Positions 1 through 10,700 of a DNA stretch of 64,000 nucleotides are shown one piece after another. The DNA lies in the NCBI GenBank assembly GCA_015179025.1, contig WHUX01000193.1, positions 36,990-100,989 of the forward strand. The letters run 5' to 3'. The position numbers and the translations under genes were made by a program. The notes under the pieces were generated by a model. That model made no database searches, had not been told where the DNA came from, and worked only from the letters and a program-made list of their open reading frames with translations. Numbering within the stretch: the first letter of the stretch is position 1; every line of letters starts with the position of its first letter. Source of the DNA: Terfezia claveryi (lineage: Eukaryota; Ascomycota; Pezizomycetes; Pezizales; Pezizaceae).

Positions 1-1659
1 GACCGGAACAAACTGGACCTGGAATAGATTATGGGGCGGGGAGAAGCCATACACATTCAAGTTCAGAACAATGTACACAGCATGGGGCGTTCTTTATCCT
101 ATGAAATGCTTGACCAAATAGACCCTAGTTTCTTCTTCAATTACTCTACTAGGACGGACAAACCTCATTTACAACGAATAAGGTCGCTAACAGGTTTAAA
201 ATAGTACCCTATGTGTGTAAATCCCGTTGAGGTATTGGGCGTTTGACATCCCAATTTCACTGGATAAACCTAATTCACCCTCCAGAATGGCCTCACAATA
301 TCATGGGTTTTATATCCCACCAGCTCATGCCCCTTCCCGGAGTTGTACCCGCTCTACAGCTCCATTTACCCAACATCCATTAGGCCCCCACTATGGTAAT
401 TTCTTACAAAATCATCCAGAAACCCAGAAAAGACCATGTAATGCACTAATGATGGTGTCTACCTTGTGATGTATGATATTCCGGTGCTAACGAGACGAGA
501 CTCAGTGAAAAGGTTGTGCGTAACAACAGCTCAAGATACTTAAAGCTACTTGCTGGTGAATCCTTTGCTCGTTTGTGGATTGGCTCGCCTTGGATTGTTT
601 GTAGCCAGGTAGTACTTTAGTAATGGCATGTGCCAAACTAGACTAAACTAGACTATAGAACGCCCTCTGATTCTTGCTCAAAATCAAGTGAAGGGAGACA
701 GACTGCTCAACACGTGAACCTCATAGTTATGTACTGAGATTCGTAGTATGAATGGTCGGGGGCTGCTGCGTTTGATACAATATGGAGCAACTTGCAGGGC
801 TCAGTCATTGGAAATGGAGTGGTACTATTAGTGGCAATGCCACTGCCAATGAAAACAACGAGGAAATTCATTGTTAGTACAGGGCAGCATTGTAGCCACA
901 GAATCTATCGATAGACTCGATTTCTCTGTCATCGTCGTCGACATAGTCAGCACACAAATCTCCTATAGTTGAATATATCAGAGTTAGAGAATTTACATTC
1001 CTGAAACCAAAAATTGTGGTTCTGAGGAGTTTTTTTTTCTCAGGCTTCTATCGTCGGAATTCTTTGATATCTATGCCAGTAGGAATTATATTTATATTAA
1101 CTTTCAATAGCCCCGTCATGGAGGTATCAATGTGGGAGAATCTGGCGCGTGCATTCCTTTTTTTTGAGTGTGGTTGCTGCTCAAGTTGGGCCTTTTTCTT
1201 TGGCCGGAAAATATGACGTGCTTCCGTGCTTCCCCCAAGTAGAAAAATCTCAGGATCCGATATAAGTTCTTCTCACTACGGCTGCCATTCTGTGACTCTT
1301 TCACGACAAACAAGTATTTATGTTTGGTGGACCTAAGTATTGAAATAAATCCAGTTCAACATAAGTTCATGTAAAAGGGCAATTTCCATAACTCTCAGTT
1401 ATTTATGAGTTTAGATGAATATAAAATGTGATTTCGACCCAGACAGGTGGTGAAATCCAATTGGTTCGCCTGCTGTGGCTGGGATCTGGAATCCTTGCCG
1501 TCATCATACGGTATATCTGGCAATTTAATATGTACAGTACCATACAGGACCCCGCAAAGAAGCAAATACTTCAACATGTAGAACAGTAGATCTCACTCCC
1601 GAATCCGTCAACGCTCCGCTGATTCAAGTGCGCCATCTATAGCTTCAATCCAGGGAATA
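1..1659. other. Intergenic, no gene seen
   Basis: No reading frame here has coding character on either strand; the open frames are short and of random composition. A T-rich run lies near 1029-1040 and another near 1157-1167. Nothing resembling a transposon end or RNA gene was recognised. The last few hundred bases presumably hold the promoter of the HET gene that follows, but no clear TATA box was picked out. Confidence 0.5.
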
Positions 1660-3300
1660 ATGAGTAAAACCCCGCAGGTGTCGCTTCAGCGTCCTTACGA
1701 GGGATACGGTGCAGAATACGTACTTTCCCCCGAGGCTGCCTCAATCCCATGTGCCACACTTGGCCACGCCGGCCTCCTCTTAGAACTAAACCGTATCCTC
1801 CAGACGTCGTATACCCTCGAAACCCCTGGAGCATCCACTCTCCTCGAGGACTGCATCTCATCCAAGTACGATTTCGGCACTGCCTATGCGCACCTCCGCC
1901 CCTTATGGGCACGCCTACATTGGCTCGCAGGCGACTTAGTCTCTCTCCGGAGCATGTTTGCAGAATATGAAAAAAACGACCAGAAAGCCCGTGAAGATGC
2001 TCAAGTCAAAGGGACTATAGTAAATCCATATAGTGTCCCACCGCGAAGAGTATGGGATCTCCGGGCACATAGGGTTGTGCCTGGGTGGCGGACATTCCAT
2101 CCCCACCCAAGGTATTGGCCAGTGTCGCATAGTTGGGCGGATGTTATGACACCCATTGATACGCCAGTGAATCAATACGAATGGCCTGTGCCAATTCCGG
2201 CAGGGGTGACGCTGGAGATGGTGAGGAATGAGTTACTGAATTTGGGGGCGGAGCATGTCTGGCTAGATGTCCTCTGTTTGAGGCAACGGAGTCCTGATCG
2301 AGAAAAAGAGAAGATAAGGCTAAGGGAGTGGGAGATCGACGTACCTACTATTGGAAACGCATATCAATTCTCGGACAGGGCGAATATGGTGCAGTATTTC
2401 AATGGTTTAGGAAGACCGTTTGAAACTTTCGGATGGGACGGTCCTCGCCATTGGCTGAATCGAGCGTGGACACTGCAAGAGATCAACTGGGGAGCCATCA
2501 TTGCAGGAGTGACTGAGGAGGTTCCAGTGCCAATGGATGCCGTTAGGACAGATGGTGACTGCACCACAACACTCCGGACCATGATGGAACCGCTGACCAT
2601 TATCTTGGTGAACGAAAACATTAACAAAATCGCGTTATTCCCCCTCCTAGAGGAGATGAAACGCCGATTTGCATCCGGCGACATTGACAAGATTGCAGGG
2701 CTTGGATACCTTCTAAGATCCCCCACTCTACCGGCGTATTATGAAAGTCAGTCGGTGGAGGAAGCATGGCACCTGCTAGTTGACAACATGCAGGCCTATT
2801 TACGGGGATCGCTTCTTTTTCTCTTCCCAACCCCAGGTGGAGGTCAACGGGTTTGGACTCCATCTTGGAAGCAAATCGAAGAAACTGACCTCCTTAGTCT
2901 TGATGGAGGCACTCTCGGTAAGGAGTCTGTTGTCTGTTGCGGGGATATCGAAGCTCCCTTTGCCCTCCATCGTGGATACCGTATCAACAAGTGCTCTATT
3001 CGAGGGTTGGCCGTTATCCCGCCTGAAGGCGATGGGCCACGGCTTGGAAAGTTGGAGGTTAACTTATCTAACGGGGAGGTATACACCCTGAAGGTTCGAG
3101 CACGGCATCAACACATTATTCCGGACGGGAGCTACACTTTGGTCGGCAGTAGTGACTTGATGCATTGGGTTGTGTGTACCAGGGAACGGCCACTCTGGGA
3201 GTCGAGATTGACGAAGGTGAGTGTGGTAAGTGCAGGCCAGGATTTTGACGAGCTGGAAAAGCTGCGGGTAGTGGCTGAGGTTGGGAATCCATTCTTTTGA
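1660..3300 (+). CDS. HET-domain (heterokaryon incompatibility-like) protein
   Basis: A single uninterrupted 546-codon frame. The HET-domain signature blocks appear in the right order: RVWDL at about 130-134, SHSW at 156-159 (the first HET block), WLDVLCLRQ at 201-209 followed by a charged stretch, IGNAYQFS at 231-238, and WLNRAWTLQE at 265-274. These correspond to the family's Y-SHxWG, W-D-x-x-C-I-x-Q and RxWTLQE motifs. HET proteins are cytosolic and take part in allorecognition; when activated in filamentous ascomycetes they trigger compartment death at hyphal fusion. Here about 125 residues precede the domain and about 270 unrecognised residues follow it, with no NACHT, ankyrin or WD repeats. 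The canonical LSYxWG block is degenerate (SHSW), which is common in divergent members. No intron is needed. The partner and the specificity cannot be inferred. Confidence 0.85.
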   Translation: MSKTPQVSLQRPYEGYGAEYVLSPEAASIPCATLGHAGLLLELNRILQTSYTLETPGASTLLEDCISSKYDFGTAYAHLRPLWARLHWLAGDLVSLRSMFAEYEKNDQKAREDAQVKGTIVNPYSVPPRRVWDLRAHRVVPGWRTFHPHPRYWPVSHSWADVMTPIDTPVNQYEWPVPIPAGVTLEMVRNELLNLGAEHVWLDVLCLRQRSPDREKEKIRLREWEIDVPTIGNAYQFSDRANMVQYFNGLGRPFETFGWDGPRHWLNRAWTLQEINWGAIIAGVTEEVPVPMDAVRTDGDCTTTLRTMMEPLTIILVNENINKIALFPLLEEMKRRFASGDIDKIAGLGYLLRSPTLPAYYESQSVEEAWHLLVDNMQAYLRGSLLFLFPTPGGGQRVWTPSWKQIEETDLLSLDGGTLGKESVVCCGDIEAPFALHRGYRINKCSIRGLAVIPPEGDGPRLGKLEVNLSNGEVYTLKVRARHQHIIPDGSYTLVGSSDLMHWVVCTRERPLWESRLTKVSVVSAGQDFDELEKLRVVAEVGNPFF

Positions 3301-4440
3301 AGCGGGTCCGAAAGGGTTAAAACTTCCTTTCATTGGTCTTCCTCAAACTTGCTCTGAGTTCCATGTTAAGTTTCGGTTTGGTGTATTCTTTGCGTTCGTG
3401 CAATAGACTACAGTAAATTCTATAGTACCTGTCAGGCAGAATCAGTCTTGTGACAGAAAATCAGGCGTCGTTAGTTAGCTGGGTTTTGGCTGCGAGGGGA
3501 TGTTTGTTTGGTGAGGGGCGGCTATACAGAGCTGGTGAAAGCCTCACATCCTTAGGATTCAATTAGTCGGGATCTAGGGGCACTCATAGCTCTGTGGATT
3601 ATGGACAAACAATGGAAGCGAAACATGTGATTTATTTACAAGTGGTTTCAGTGGATTTTTCATTCACTCCTAGGTGTAATAATGATCTTAGGCTCTGTGC
3701 CCCCCAAGTCAATATTTGAGGATCCAAATAGCAACGGAGATGAATGGCTGCACTGCATAGTATGCAAAAGGCTCACCAATCATGCCCCATTCAAGGAGGT
3801 GTTGCTGGAGGCAGGCCAATGGAGATGGAGATGGATTCTACAGAAAGTTGCAGCTCTCAGGCAGGCAACTAGGTATAAAAATATTTTTTTACGCATTAAG
3901 GATATTCAACTTTTGATATCTCGCTAATGGAAATTGCAAGGCGAAGTTGTTGGAGTTCTCTATGATTTTGGTAGATGTTTGGCTTTCCCTGCTGAATAAA
4001 GCAGGGAAAATAGAGAAACATGAGGAGTATCTAGGCTCGGTTTTTGCAATTTGACATGTAGTCCTAATCAATCCATGAAAAATCATATTGAACTAAATAC
4101 AAAGTTGAACATTCTCCACACAAGTCAGGTATTGTGGCTTCGGTATTTGTCTGATTGGAAGAAGCCTGCATATCAACTCATACACAACCAGATACATATG
4201 GGCCTCTGTCTCCAAGCCAGTGTCCCAGAGCTTGCTCAGAGTAAGGCCTCTAGGCTTTGTGTAAACTTCACTATATGAACCAAACTTGCATTGACACAAG
4301 GCTCACATCCATACATATACCGCCTCTGTGTACATATATTTTGGGCATATGTTCAAACCACTGGATTCGATTTCGTGAAGCTAGTCTGAACATCCTATAA
4401 CTAATATGTATGTAGGTGAGAGTTTTTATTGGTGACCTTT
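3301..4440. other. Intergenic, no gene seen
   Basis: The downstream flank of the HET gene. Short frames on both strands show no family signature or conserved motif. A short inverted repeat, GCTTTCCCTGCTGAATAAAGC region near 3985-4010, is the only local structure noticed. Nothing else is supported. Confidence 0.4.
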
Positions 4441-4461
4441 TCCTCCCCGCCTACCCTAGCC

Positions 4462-4491
4462 TAGTTTGGTTGCACTACCCTCGCAGTGCAA
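4462..4491. repeat. Dispersed TAGTYTGGTTGCACTACC motif with small hairpin
   Basis: TAGTTTGGTTGCACTACCCT at 4462 is a variant of a motif found again at 33887 and 60245, and in reverse complement at 33281, 43271, 43581 and 60144. At this copy the inner part forms a perfect hairpin: TTGCACT, eight bases, then AGTGCAA. Repeated occurrence in both orientations suggests the termini of a small inverted-repeat element family, but no target duplication was found for this copy. Confidence 0.4.
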
Positions 4492-4949
4492 CTAGCCCTG
4501 AGCGTCTAAAGTTTCTAGGATGCACTTGGAAAATTCATACTTTCTCTAGACATGGTGAGCGCCCGCTATGATCATGAGTGGGTGGTCAGCGGTGTACAAA
4601 AGAACACGCTTCGATGTTGCATCAGCTGGGCAATGGATGCTGCCCCCGAGCCTCAATTGTCACAAGGAATGCCTTGGCCGGAAATCATATAGCCGCGCAG
4701 GAAAGGTCACAGAACGTTAATATTCAGGATCGCGTGGAATTATGTACCGAAAGAGAGTAAGTGGGAGCACCGGTTCACGGTCACAAGCTAGAAGTGAGAG
4801 GAGCAGACCTACCGGCCCAAGCGTAATCCAAGCGTAATTATTATAGCTTTGGGAGAAAGGAGGGAGAGGAAACATACGAGGCTACGGAAGCCTTCTTCAA
4901 GTTCTTATATCGAGCTCACTTAGTCCAGCTCACTTTCCACCAGCTCAAA

Positions 4950-5067
4950 GTTGTACCAGTTCATCAGTTACATATCACGAGTCTCCTTTGAATGAGCAAT
5001 TCATTATTCCGTTGTACCAGTTTATCTGTTATCACGAGTCTCCTTTGCATGAGCAGTTCTTTATTCC
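4950..5067. repeat. Tandem duplication, about 60 bp unit
   Basis: Two adjacent copies, 4950-5010 and 5011-5067, each start GTTGTACCAGTT and end TTATTCC. They share the internal block ATCACGAGTCTCCTTTG. They differ by a few substitutions and a four-base gap, so the duplication is not recent. No coding content. Confidence 0.75.
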
Positions 5068-5349
5068 TTCTATTTCCCGAGTCCATTTTTAGTCTCACCG
5101 GTTATTGGTTCAGTTAGGGGTCAAGGCCCGGGTCATCGGTCAATCCGTTAATGACAGCACGGGGCCTCGTCCCAATATTTGTATGTATTTTGCGTGGTTC
5201 TGGCAGATTAACTTGCCTTAACCTTGAATCCACCCGGATTTCTGGGTGGCTCCTCATGGCCCCCCTAACAGGGCCGCATAGGAGTAACAAGTATTTAAAA
5301 AATAAAAAAAAGCGTAATTATTGCAGTGTAGACATGTCCTGGCCTGCCC

Positions 5350-5415
5350 AGGAATGGGTATTACTGTGTGGGCTGGCCTCTCAGGAATGGGTATTACTGT
5401 GTGGGCTGGCCTCTC
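5350..5415. repeat. Perfect 33-bp tandem duplication
   Basis: The 33-base unit beginning AGGAATGGGTATTACTGTGT occurs at 5350-5382 and is repeated without mismatch at 5383-5415. Identity suggests a recent slippage event. The GGCCTGCCCAGGAATG start just before it recurs at 62531 in a separate dispersed repeat. Confidence 0.85.
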
Positions 5416-5530
5416 CTGGAATTGGCCCAATAAGAATTAGAATGGTGGTCAGTAAAGGTAGGCTTGCCACGTGATACATATGCGGGCCAGTCAAGGTAGG
5501 CGCCAGTTAAGGTAGGCTTACCGGTAAAAA

Positions 5531-6222
5531 ATGAAGTGTCTGATAGAGAAGCTTCACAAACTCACCAAAACTGCGAAGATTTACTCTGACGTGTTCAATC
5601 AAAATACTACTAAAGCTCGTCAAAATATGGTGAAGCTGTATGAACAACAACATAATATTGAGGTTTTTGCTATTGGAGATATTATTAGTGTACATATACA
5701 TCGACAAGATAGATATGGTACTGATGACCGACGCTTTATTGTCTTCTTGTTCGAAAACATCATCCTGATCGACATGCTTTATTAACTACATATGGCTTGT
5801 TGGATCGGCACTATCAAACTGTGAGCTACTACACTCATTAGATGCAGCATGCACCCAAAATTCGAACCTTAAAGGGATTTAATATTTTTACTTCTGAGTG
5901 TGCATGGCCTGACATTGCACGACAATATATCACACTTCGTGAACCGTACTGCTCTCTCTATAAATTTTTCACCTAGACTTAGTCTGCCAGCCAATTACTA
6001 GACTTACATTTACTATTATAGAGTTCCTGCAAGTGCAAGGGGAAATGCCCAACCCGACAATGCAGCTGTATGAAATCCGATTTGTACTATTGTAGCAGCC
6101 GCTGCCACCCATCACATAGCTGCCTGAAATACTCCCATCGACCAAGAGATGCAATCGGATTTGGAAGCGGAAGTGGAGGAGTCTATGCAACACTTGGAAC
6201 ACAGACAGACCTCCAGGATTTT
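5531..6222 (+). pseudogene. Relic of a transposon integrase C-terminus with Cys-rich tail (Ginger/KRBA2-like)
   Basis: The open frame 5531-5785 encodes a piece with the pattern ARQNM...GDIISVHIHRQDR, which resembles the segment following the integrase core in Ginger-type DDE transposases and the KRBA2/SCAND3-like host proteins (a GDxVxVxVPxxDR block). About 250 bases further, in another frame (about 6022-6125), comes a Cys-rich tail with spacing CxCxGKCxxxxCxC, then CSSRCHPSHSC, which matches the C-rich end of the same proteins. Stops and a frame change lie between the two parts and no catalytic core is visible upstream, so this is a decayed 3' fragment. The family assignment is from motif memory and should be treated as moderate. 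Confidence 0.45.
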
Positions 6223-6284
6223 ATAATTGAGTACAATTCATGTTCGTTAGCACTAGTGTATTTTCACCTTCCACGTACCATCCA

Positions 6285-6375
6285 TCACTTTACTACATTT
6301 GGTTATCACATTCCCGGGGAGGCCAACCCATGATCTGGCCCCCGGAGGAATTTCATTTTTGTATTCACGGGCAGG
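6285..6375 (-). repeat. Dispersed repeat, inverted copy of 62531-62620
   Basis: The reverse complement of this stretch aligns closely with 62531-62620. Shared blocks in order are GGCCTGCCC, GAATTCCTCC (here GAAATTCCTCC), GGCCAGATCATG, GGAATGTGAT and ACCAAATGTAGTAA. Insertions and substitutions are scattered. It is non-coding and probably a short transposon fragment or MITE. It lies just downstream of the integrase relic. Confidence 0.65.
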
Positions 6376-7418
6376 CCTAATATTCGTGCTTGGCTTCCCG
6401 GGAGGCCAGAACACGAGGCAGCATATCCCTTGGTCCCGAGGGTCCCCAGTCAAGGAGTGATGTTGTACAGAAAATTTACCAGCTGCAAAGAACGCAAGCT
6501 CATTCATGGATAGACAGCGAAAAACGGATGAACAGGACGTAGGGAAGAGATTACGGCTGAGGTGGGTAAAGGGGTCAAAAGAGGGTGATCTCTATAGGGC
6601 CGCCTCTACCGGAAATACCTGAAGCACAAGACATCGATTCAATTTGGTAAATAGTGCAACTATCTAGCTGTGAGTTTCAGCACGGCTACTTACCTAGAGG
6701 GATAGGCAAACCTCAGGGTAACCAAGAGGGTTGCCGCCGCGACTAGCGTTTCGGGCGATCCCCGAAAAACGTAAAGCTGCATGTAGTTATTCCCAAAGGC
6801 ATCCCCAAAATTGTTTCTAATATTACGCCAGACTACCAAGGTTACTCCAGTGTTATGTGCCTATTCGATTAGGCCTGAGAAGATACCTGTGGCTGGAGCG
6901 AGAACGTGTCATTGTCATTGTGTACGCAGCCTATGCTGTAGCTAGATATTAGTCCGGCGGCCTTTACACAGCGCTGGACAGACCTGCGGGTAATTTTTCA
7001 AAGGTGAAAGAAAACTCTGTGGTCAGGTGAGTAAGATAGGGTCCCTTGTCTTGAGGGTAAAGCAAAACGATGTGAGATAACACAATACAAATTCTATAAC
7101 TAAACCACCCCCCCTCATAGCCTCTGGATTGATTCTTTGCGCGTGAGTAGTGGTGTCGATTGACTTATATGTTCTCCAGAACGCAGTCAACCACTCCACA
7201 TGATTTACAATTACCTTCCTAACTTTACATCCACTACAAATACGAGCTTGCCGATACCCCTCTAGCAATTGGATTCCAATTAGCGTTTTCCGGAACCCCT
7301 ATTTTTCAGACTGCATTTGCCAATCTTACACACAATAACAACGAAGTTGTTTTCAACACTGGGCAATGTTCGACGAGTTGATACTGGTTAAGCTAGGAGC
7401 CCTTGAAGCTGAGGGAGA
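6376..7418. other. Intergenic, no gene seen
   Basis: No coding-like frame. A C-rich run (CCACCCCCCC) lies near 7105. Nothing further was recognised before the solo LTR. Confidence 0.4.
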
Positions 7419-7713
7419 TGTGGGAAATACTCTCACGTGGCATAAGCCGATATCACGGGAAATGCAGGAACCCCAAAATGGCTAATTGGGCGGAACAGGG
7501 TATAAAACCAGGGACCGAATATGGCTAATTGGGCAAAATGGGAGAAGGATAAAAAGAGCTGGGAACCGACGGAATAAGGGTTTTCTTTTCTGTAGAGTAC
7601 TAGGACCATAGCATTAGGACTATAGCGATATCTAGATCACTCTGTTGTTACTTTGAATATACGAACTCTACTCTCTTCACGATTCCTTCGCTCAATAACC
7701 TCGTAATCTTACA
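7419..7713. mobile_element. Solo LTR with 5-bp target duplication
   Basis: The 295-bp segment begins TGTGGGAAATACTCTCACG and ends CCTCGTAATCTTACA, so it has TG...CA ends, and it is flanked on both sides by GGAGA (7414-7418 and 7714-7718). A TATA-like stretch (GGATAAAAAGAGCTGGG) lies inside. It is homologous to 16695-16986, sharing GAGCTGGGAA, TTTTCTG.AGAGTACTAGGAC, TATAGCGATATCTAGAT and TTTGAATATAC blocks. No internal retrotransposon sequence or second LTR flanks it, so it is a solo LTR left by LTR-LTR recombination. The superfamily (Copia or Gypsy) cannot be told from the LTR alone. Confidence 0.85.
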
Positions 7714-7718
7714 GGAGA

Positions 7719-10700
7719 TGTTATCATCACTGAAATAGGTGTGTAGGTATGGTGTTATCCTAGTCATAAAATTTACATGGAGTTTCCCACGGGTTGTTCC
7801 GTTCATGTTGTGTAAAGCATGTCAACCTCTAGCCAAAAGGGCCCATTAATGCAGATGATACATACCTGAATATCTCCCATATTTCGTTCGTTGCAACTGT
7901 TGATCAATAGTCACTCAGCATTTGTCTCTGCCCTTGATCGGTTGTCTGATTTTCACCCGTGTCTAACGATGTTCATACATGCAATATCCTGGTCATCAAT
8001 TTTGAGATAAAATAACCCGTATTTCAGGGTACCTCATGGATTGCCCTAGTTCCCCTAAAAGACTACCCGTGAAGGATTGGCCATGATCCAGAATGTTTTG
8101 CACTTCCCAAAACCTTAAATATTACAGCCATAATTTATGGATATTCAGTGTTCACAACGAGAGAGTGCATAACTATCGAGGTAAGGTGTAAAGCTGAAGG
8201 CAGATCCGCCATGGTTATTATTTCGTATTTGGATACGTTCGTTATCCCAAGGGGCTTTCCCAGCATGTAGCCGCGTAAACCATTTCCCAAGAGAGCAGCA
8301 AACATGGTACTTCACGGTTTGGAATCGATAACCCTATCCGAAACGTCTGAATTCTGGGGTATCAAGTACCTATCTGCCCTACGCAGGGTATAAGCTAGTG
8401 CGGTCTTTGAAGCTAGAGTGTTGGCCTGACATCCGAGCCCTTGGTCAGAAACACGCCCCACAAATTGAATAATTGTGACTACTAACCAATACGGCTGAAA
8501 AGCTAGAAAAAAAAACAATATAGCGTTTATTTCGTTCAGAAGCCTCGCGGCACGTGCATTGCATTAACTGTTATCTATTGTAGTAGATATGAAAGCTGTG
8601 TGTTGAAGCTCAGAAGATCCCCTAGTGTCTTTGGCTTAGTACAAACAAGTATAAGTTTCTGATCAGCAGTCGTTGGAAGTTACGGCATGTTTCACACTGC
8701 AGGATGAGAATAAGCATCCTGGTACTGTAACTACATGCATAGGTATGAGTGTGATTATCCTGGTACCTACCTACATAACTGACACATATTTGCGGCTCAT
8801 AATGAGGCTGAGATTATCAAAGTGACCTCAAATGTTTAATCTGCAAATAGTTGGGATGACAAGTCGATAGTGAACTGGGGTGTATGTCTCGTGCATGGTG
8901 GAAGTTGGCATTGCAGAACAAATTGTTACTGTATATGGAAACTATGTATGCCTACCGTAACGTTCACGTGGCCCCGGCCCGTGATTTGTATTTCCCAGGT
9001 TATGGCTTTGAGTCTACGAAGAAATAGAATTTACCAACAGGAAGTGACGGTGAATCACTGCCCAGTTAGATAAATTTACTGGAAAATTTTCACGATTTCC
9101 CAACATGCATGCTTATGTCCTTAGTTTACCACCTCGACAGTGTCTGATACCGATTAATAACACCGTATGTATGTAATTTGACACACCTTACTTGCACAAG
9201 AGGTAAGCTCCAGGGATAATTAAGTATCAAATATTATTTCCGTGTATAGCATCGCTCACACTGGAGAATGTAGTGGTATGAAATCTATTCAATTGTGACA
9301 CAAGCGAGTCAATGATAATGGCAAGAAAAGTCTTGGATTATCATGTCTCAACGATCATGACTGACTGACAGTGTTTTGTAGCACTTATTTTGAGATTCTG
9401 CGTTGCGTATTCCTTGACAATTCAGCCCCACACTGTGGGAAAGATCACCCCAGTCGCAGGTGATAAGATAACCTTGTTTCCACCTCCCCTTGGTGATCTA
9501 ACATGTTAACCTTTGGTTTTCTACAAGGCTGCTGCCCACGCTCCCAGCCAATGGCATTGGGTACTAGGACTACGCAGGTATCGGAACGATGAATACGAGT
9601 TCATGCCAACCCGCTGACAAGGGTTGCGAGTCAGGCCACATTTAGAGATGCGTATTGTTGTTGTGGAAGTTGAGAGGTATCGCGGAACCGGCCGTACTTA
9701 CCTCCCATCTGGGCACCAACTCTGGTTCAGCCTTATGGCGCCGGCCAGTTGGCACGTCCTCACTGTGATCCGCATGCAGGTCAAAATAAGAGTTTCCCAA
9801 TCCTGGTTTGTCTCACTTTGGATTCATCATGGCTGCATCATATATCTCTACCTAGTACAGATGTAGGGAACTTGGAACCTAGCCTGTAGAAACCGACCCC
9901 TGATCTACAAGCACTTATCAAGTGTAGATTCCATCGTTATATAATTTCACTATTCTGCATTTAACCGATTTATAATTGCAATGCAAGTTCCCAGTTATGT
10001 ATCAATAGGATAGTAAATTAAGCTGCAAGTCATTAAATGCACGACAGAGTGCCTGACCTCCCACTGAAGACACGTGGGCATAATGCTGTTCAATCAGTGA
10101 AGGGCGAAGGAAAAAATCAAGCATGCCGTTGTTGACTCAAGCATTTTCATCGAAGCTGGTAAATCTAGTAAATGAACTATACTCTCAATCTATCTCCTAC
10201 AGATTTTTCCCTGGACTTTAAATAAATGCTGGTTCCCGGTTAAACGCTCAAGAGCCAGAATTTTGCTTCTACCAATTTCCATAATGTGCTTTTTATTCAT
10301 GCGAGGTCAATAACATGGGTGTAGAATGCAGAGATTGCCGAGAAGAATATTTAGGCACTTGTTGCATTATATATCTATTCAAGAAGAGATTGGCTGTTGG
10401 CATGAGACTAATTGGCTGCGTGCATATCTTCTTGCTGTAATAATATTATGCTTATGTAATATCCGTTTTGTTTCCCCCACCTAGGCGAGGCCAACCGAAT
10501 ACAACGGTCGGGACCTCCCTTGGAGCGGTCGGGGTCGAGACTATGGTCGGGATGAAGCTTGTGGACCTCTTCACCGGGCAGGAACGCATATAAATTCCCT
10601 TTAAAGCTAAGCACAATCAAAATCTCACGTTCAAATTCAGGGATGCATGTCGGAGGCAACTCAAGCCCTGTTACAAATATCAGTCGCATCCCGGAAACCA

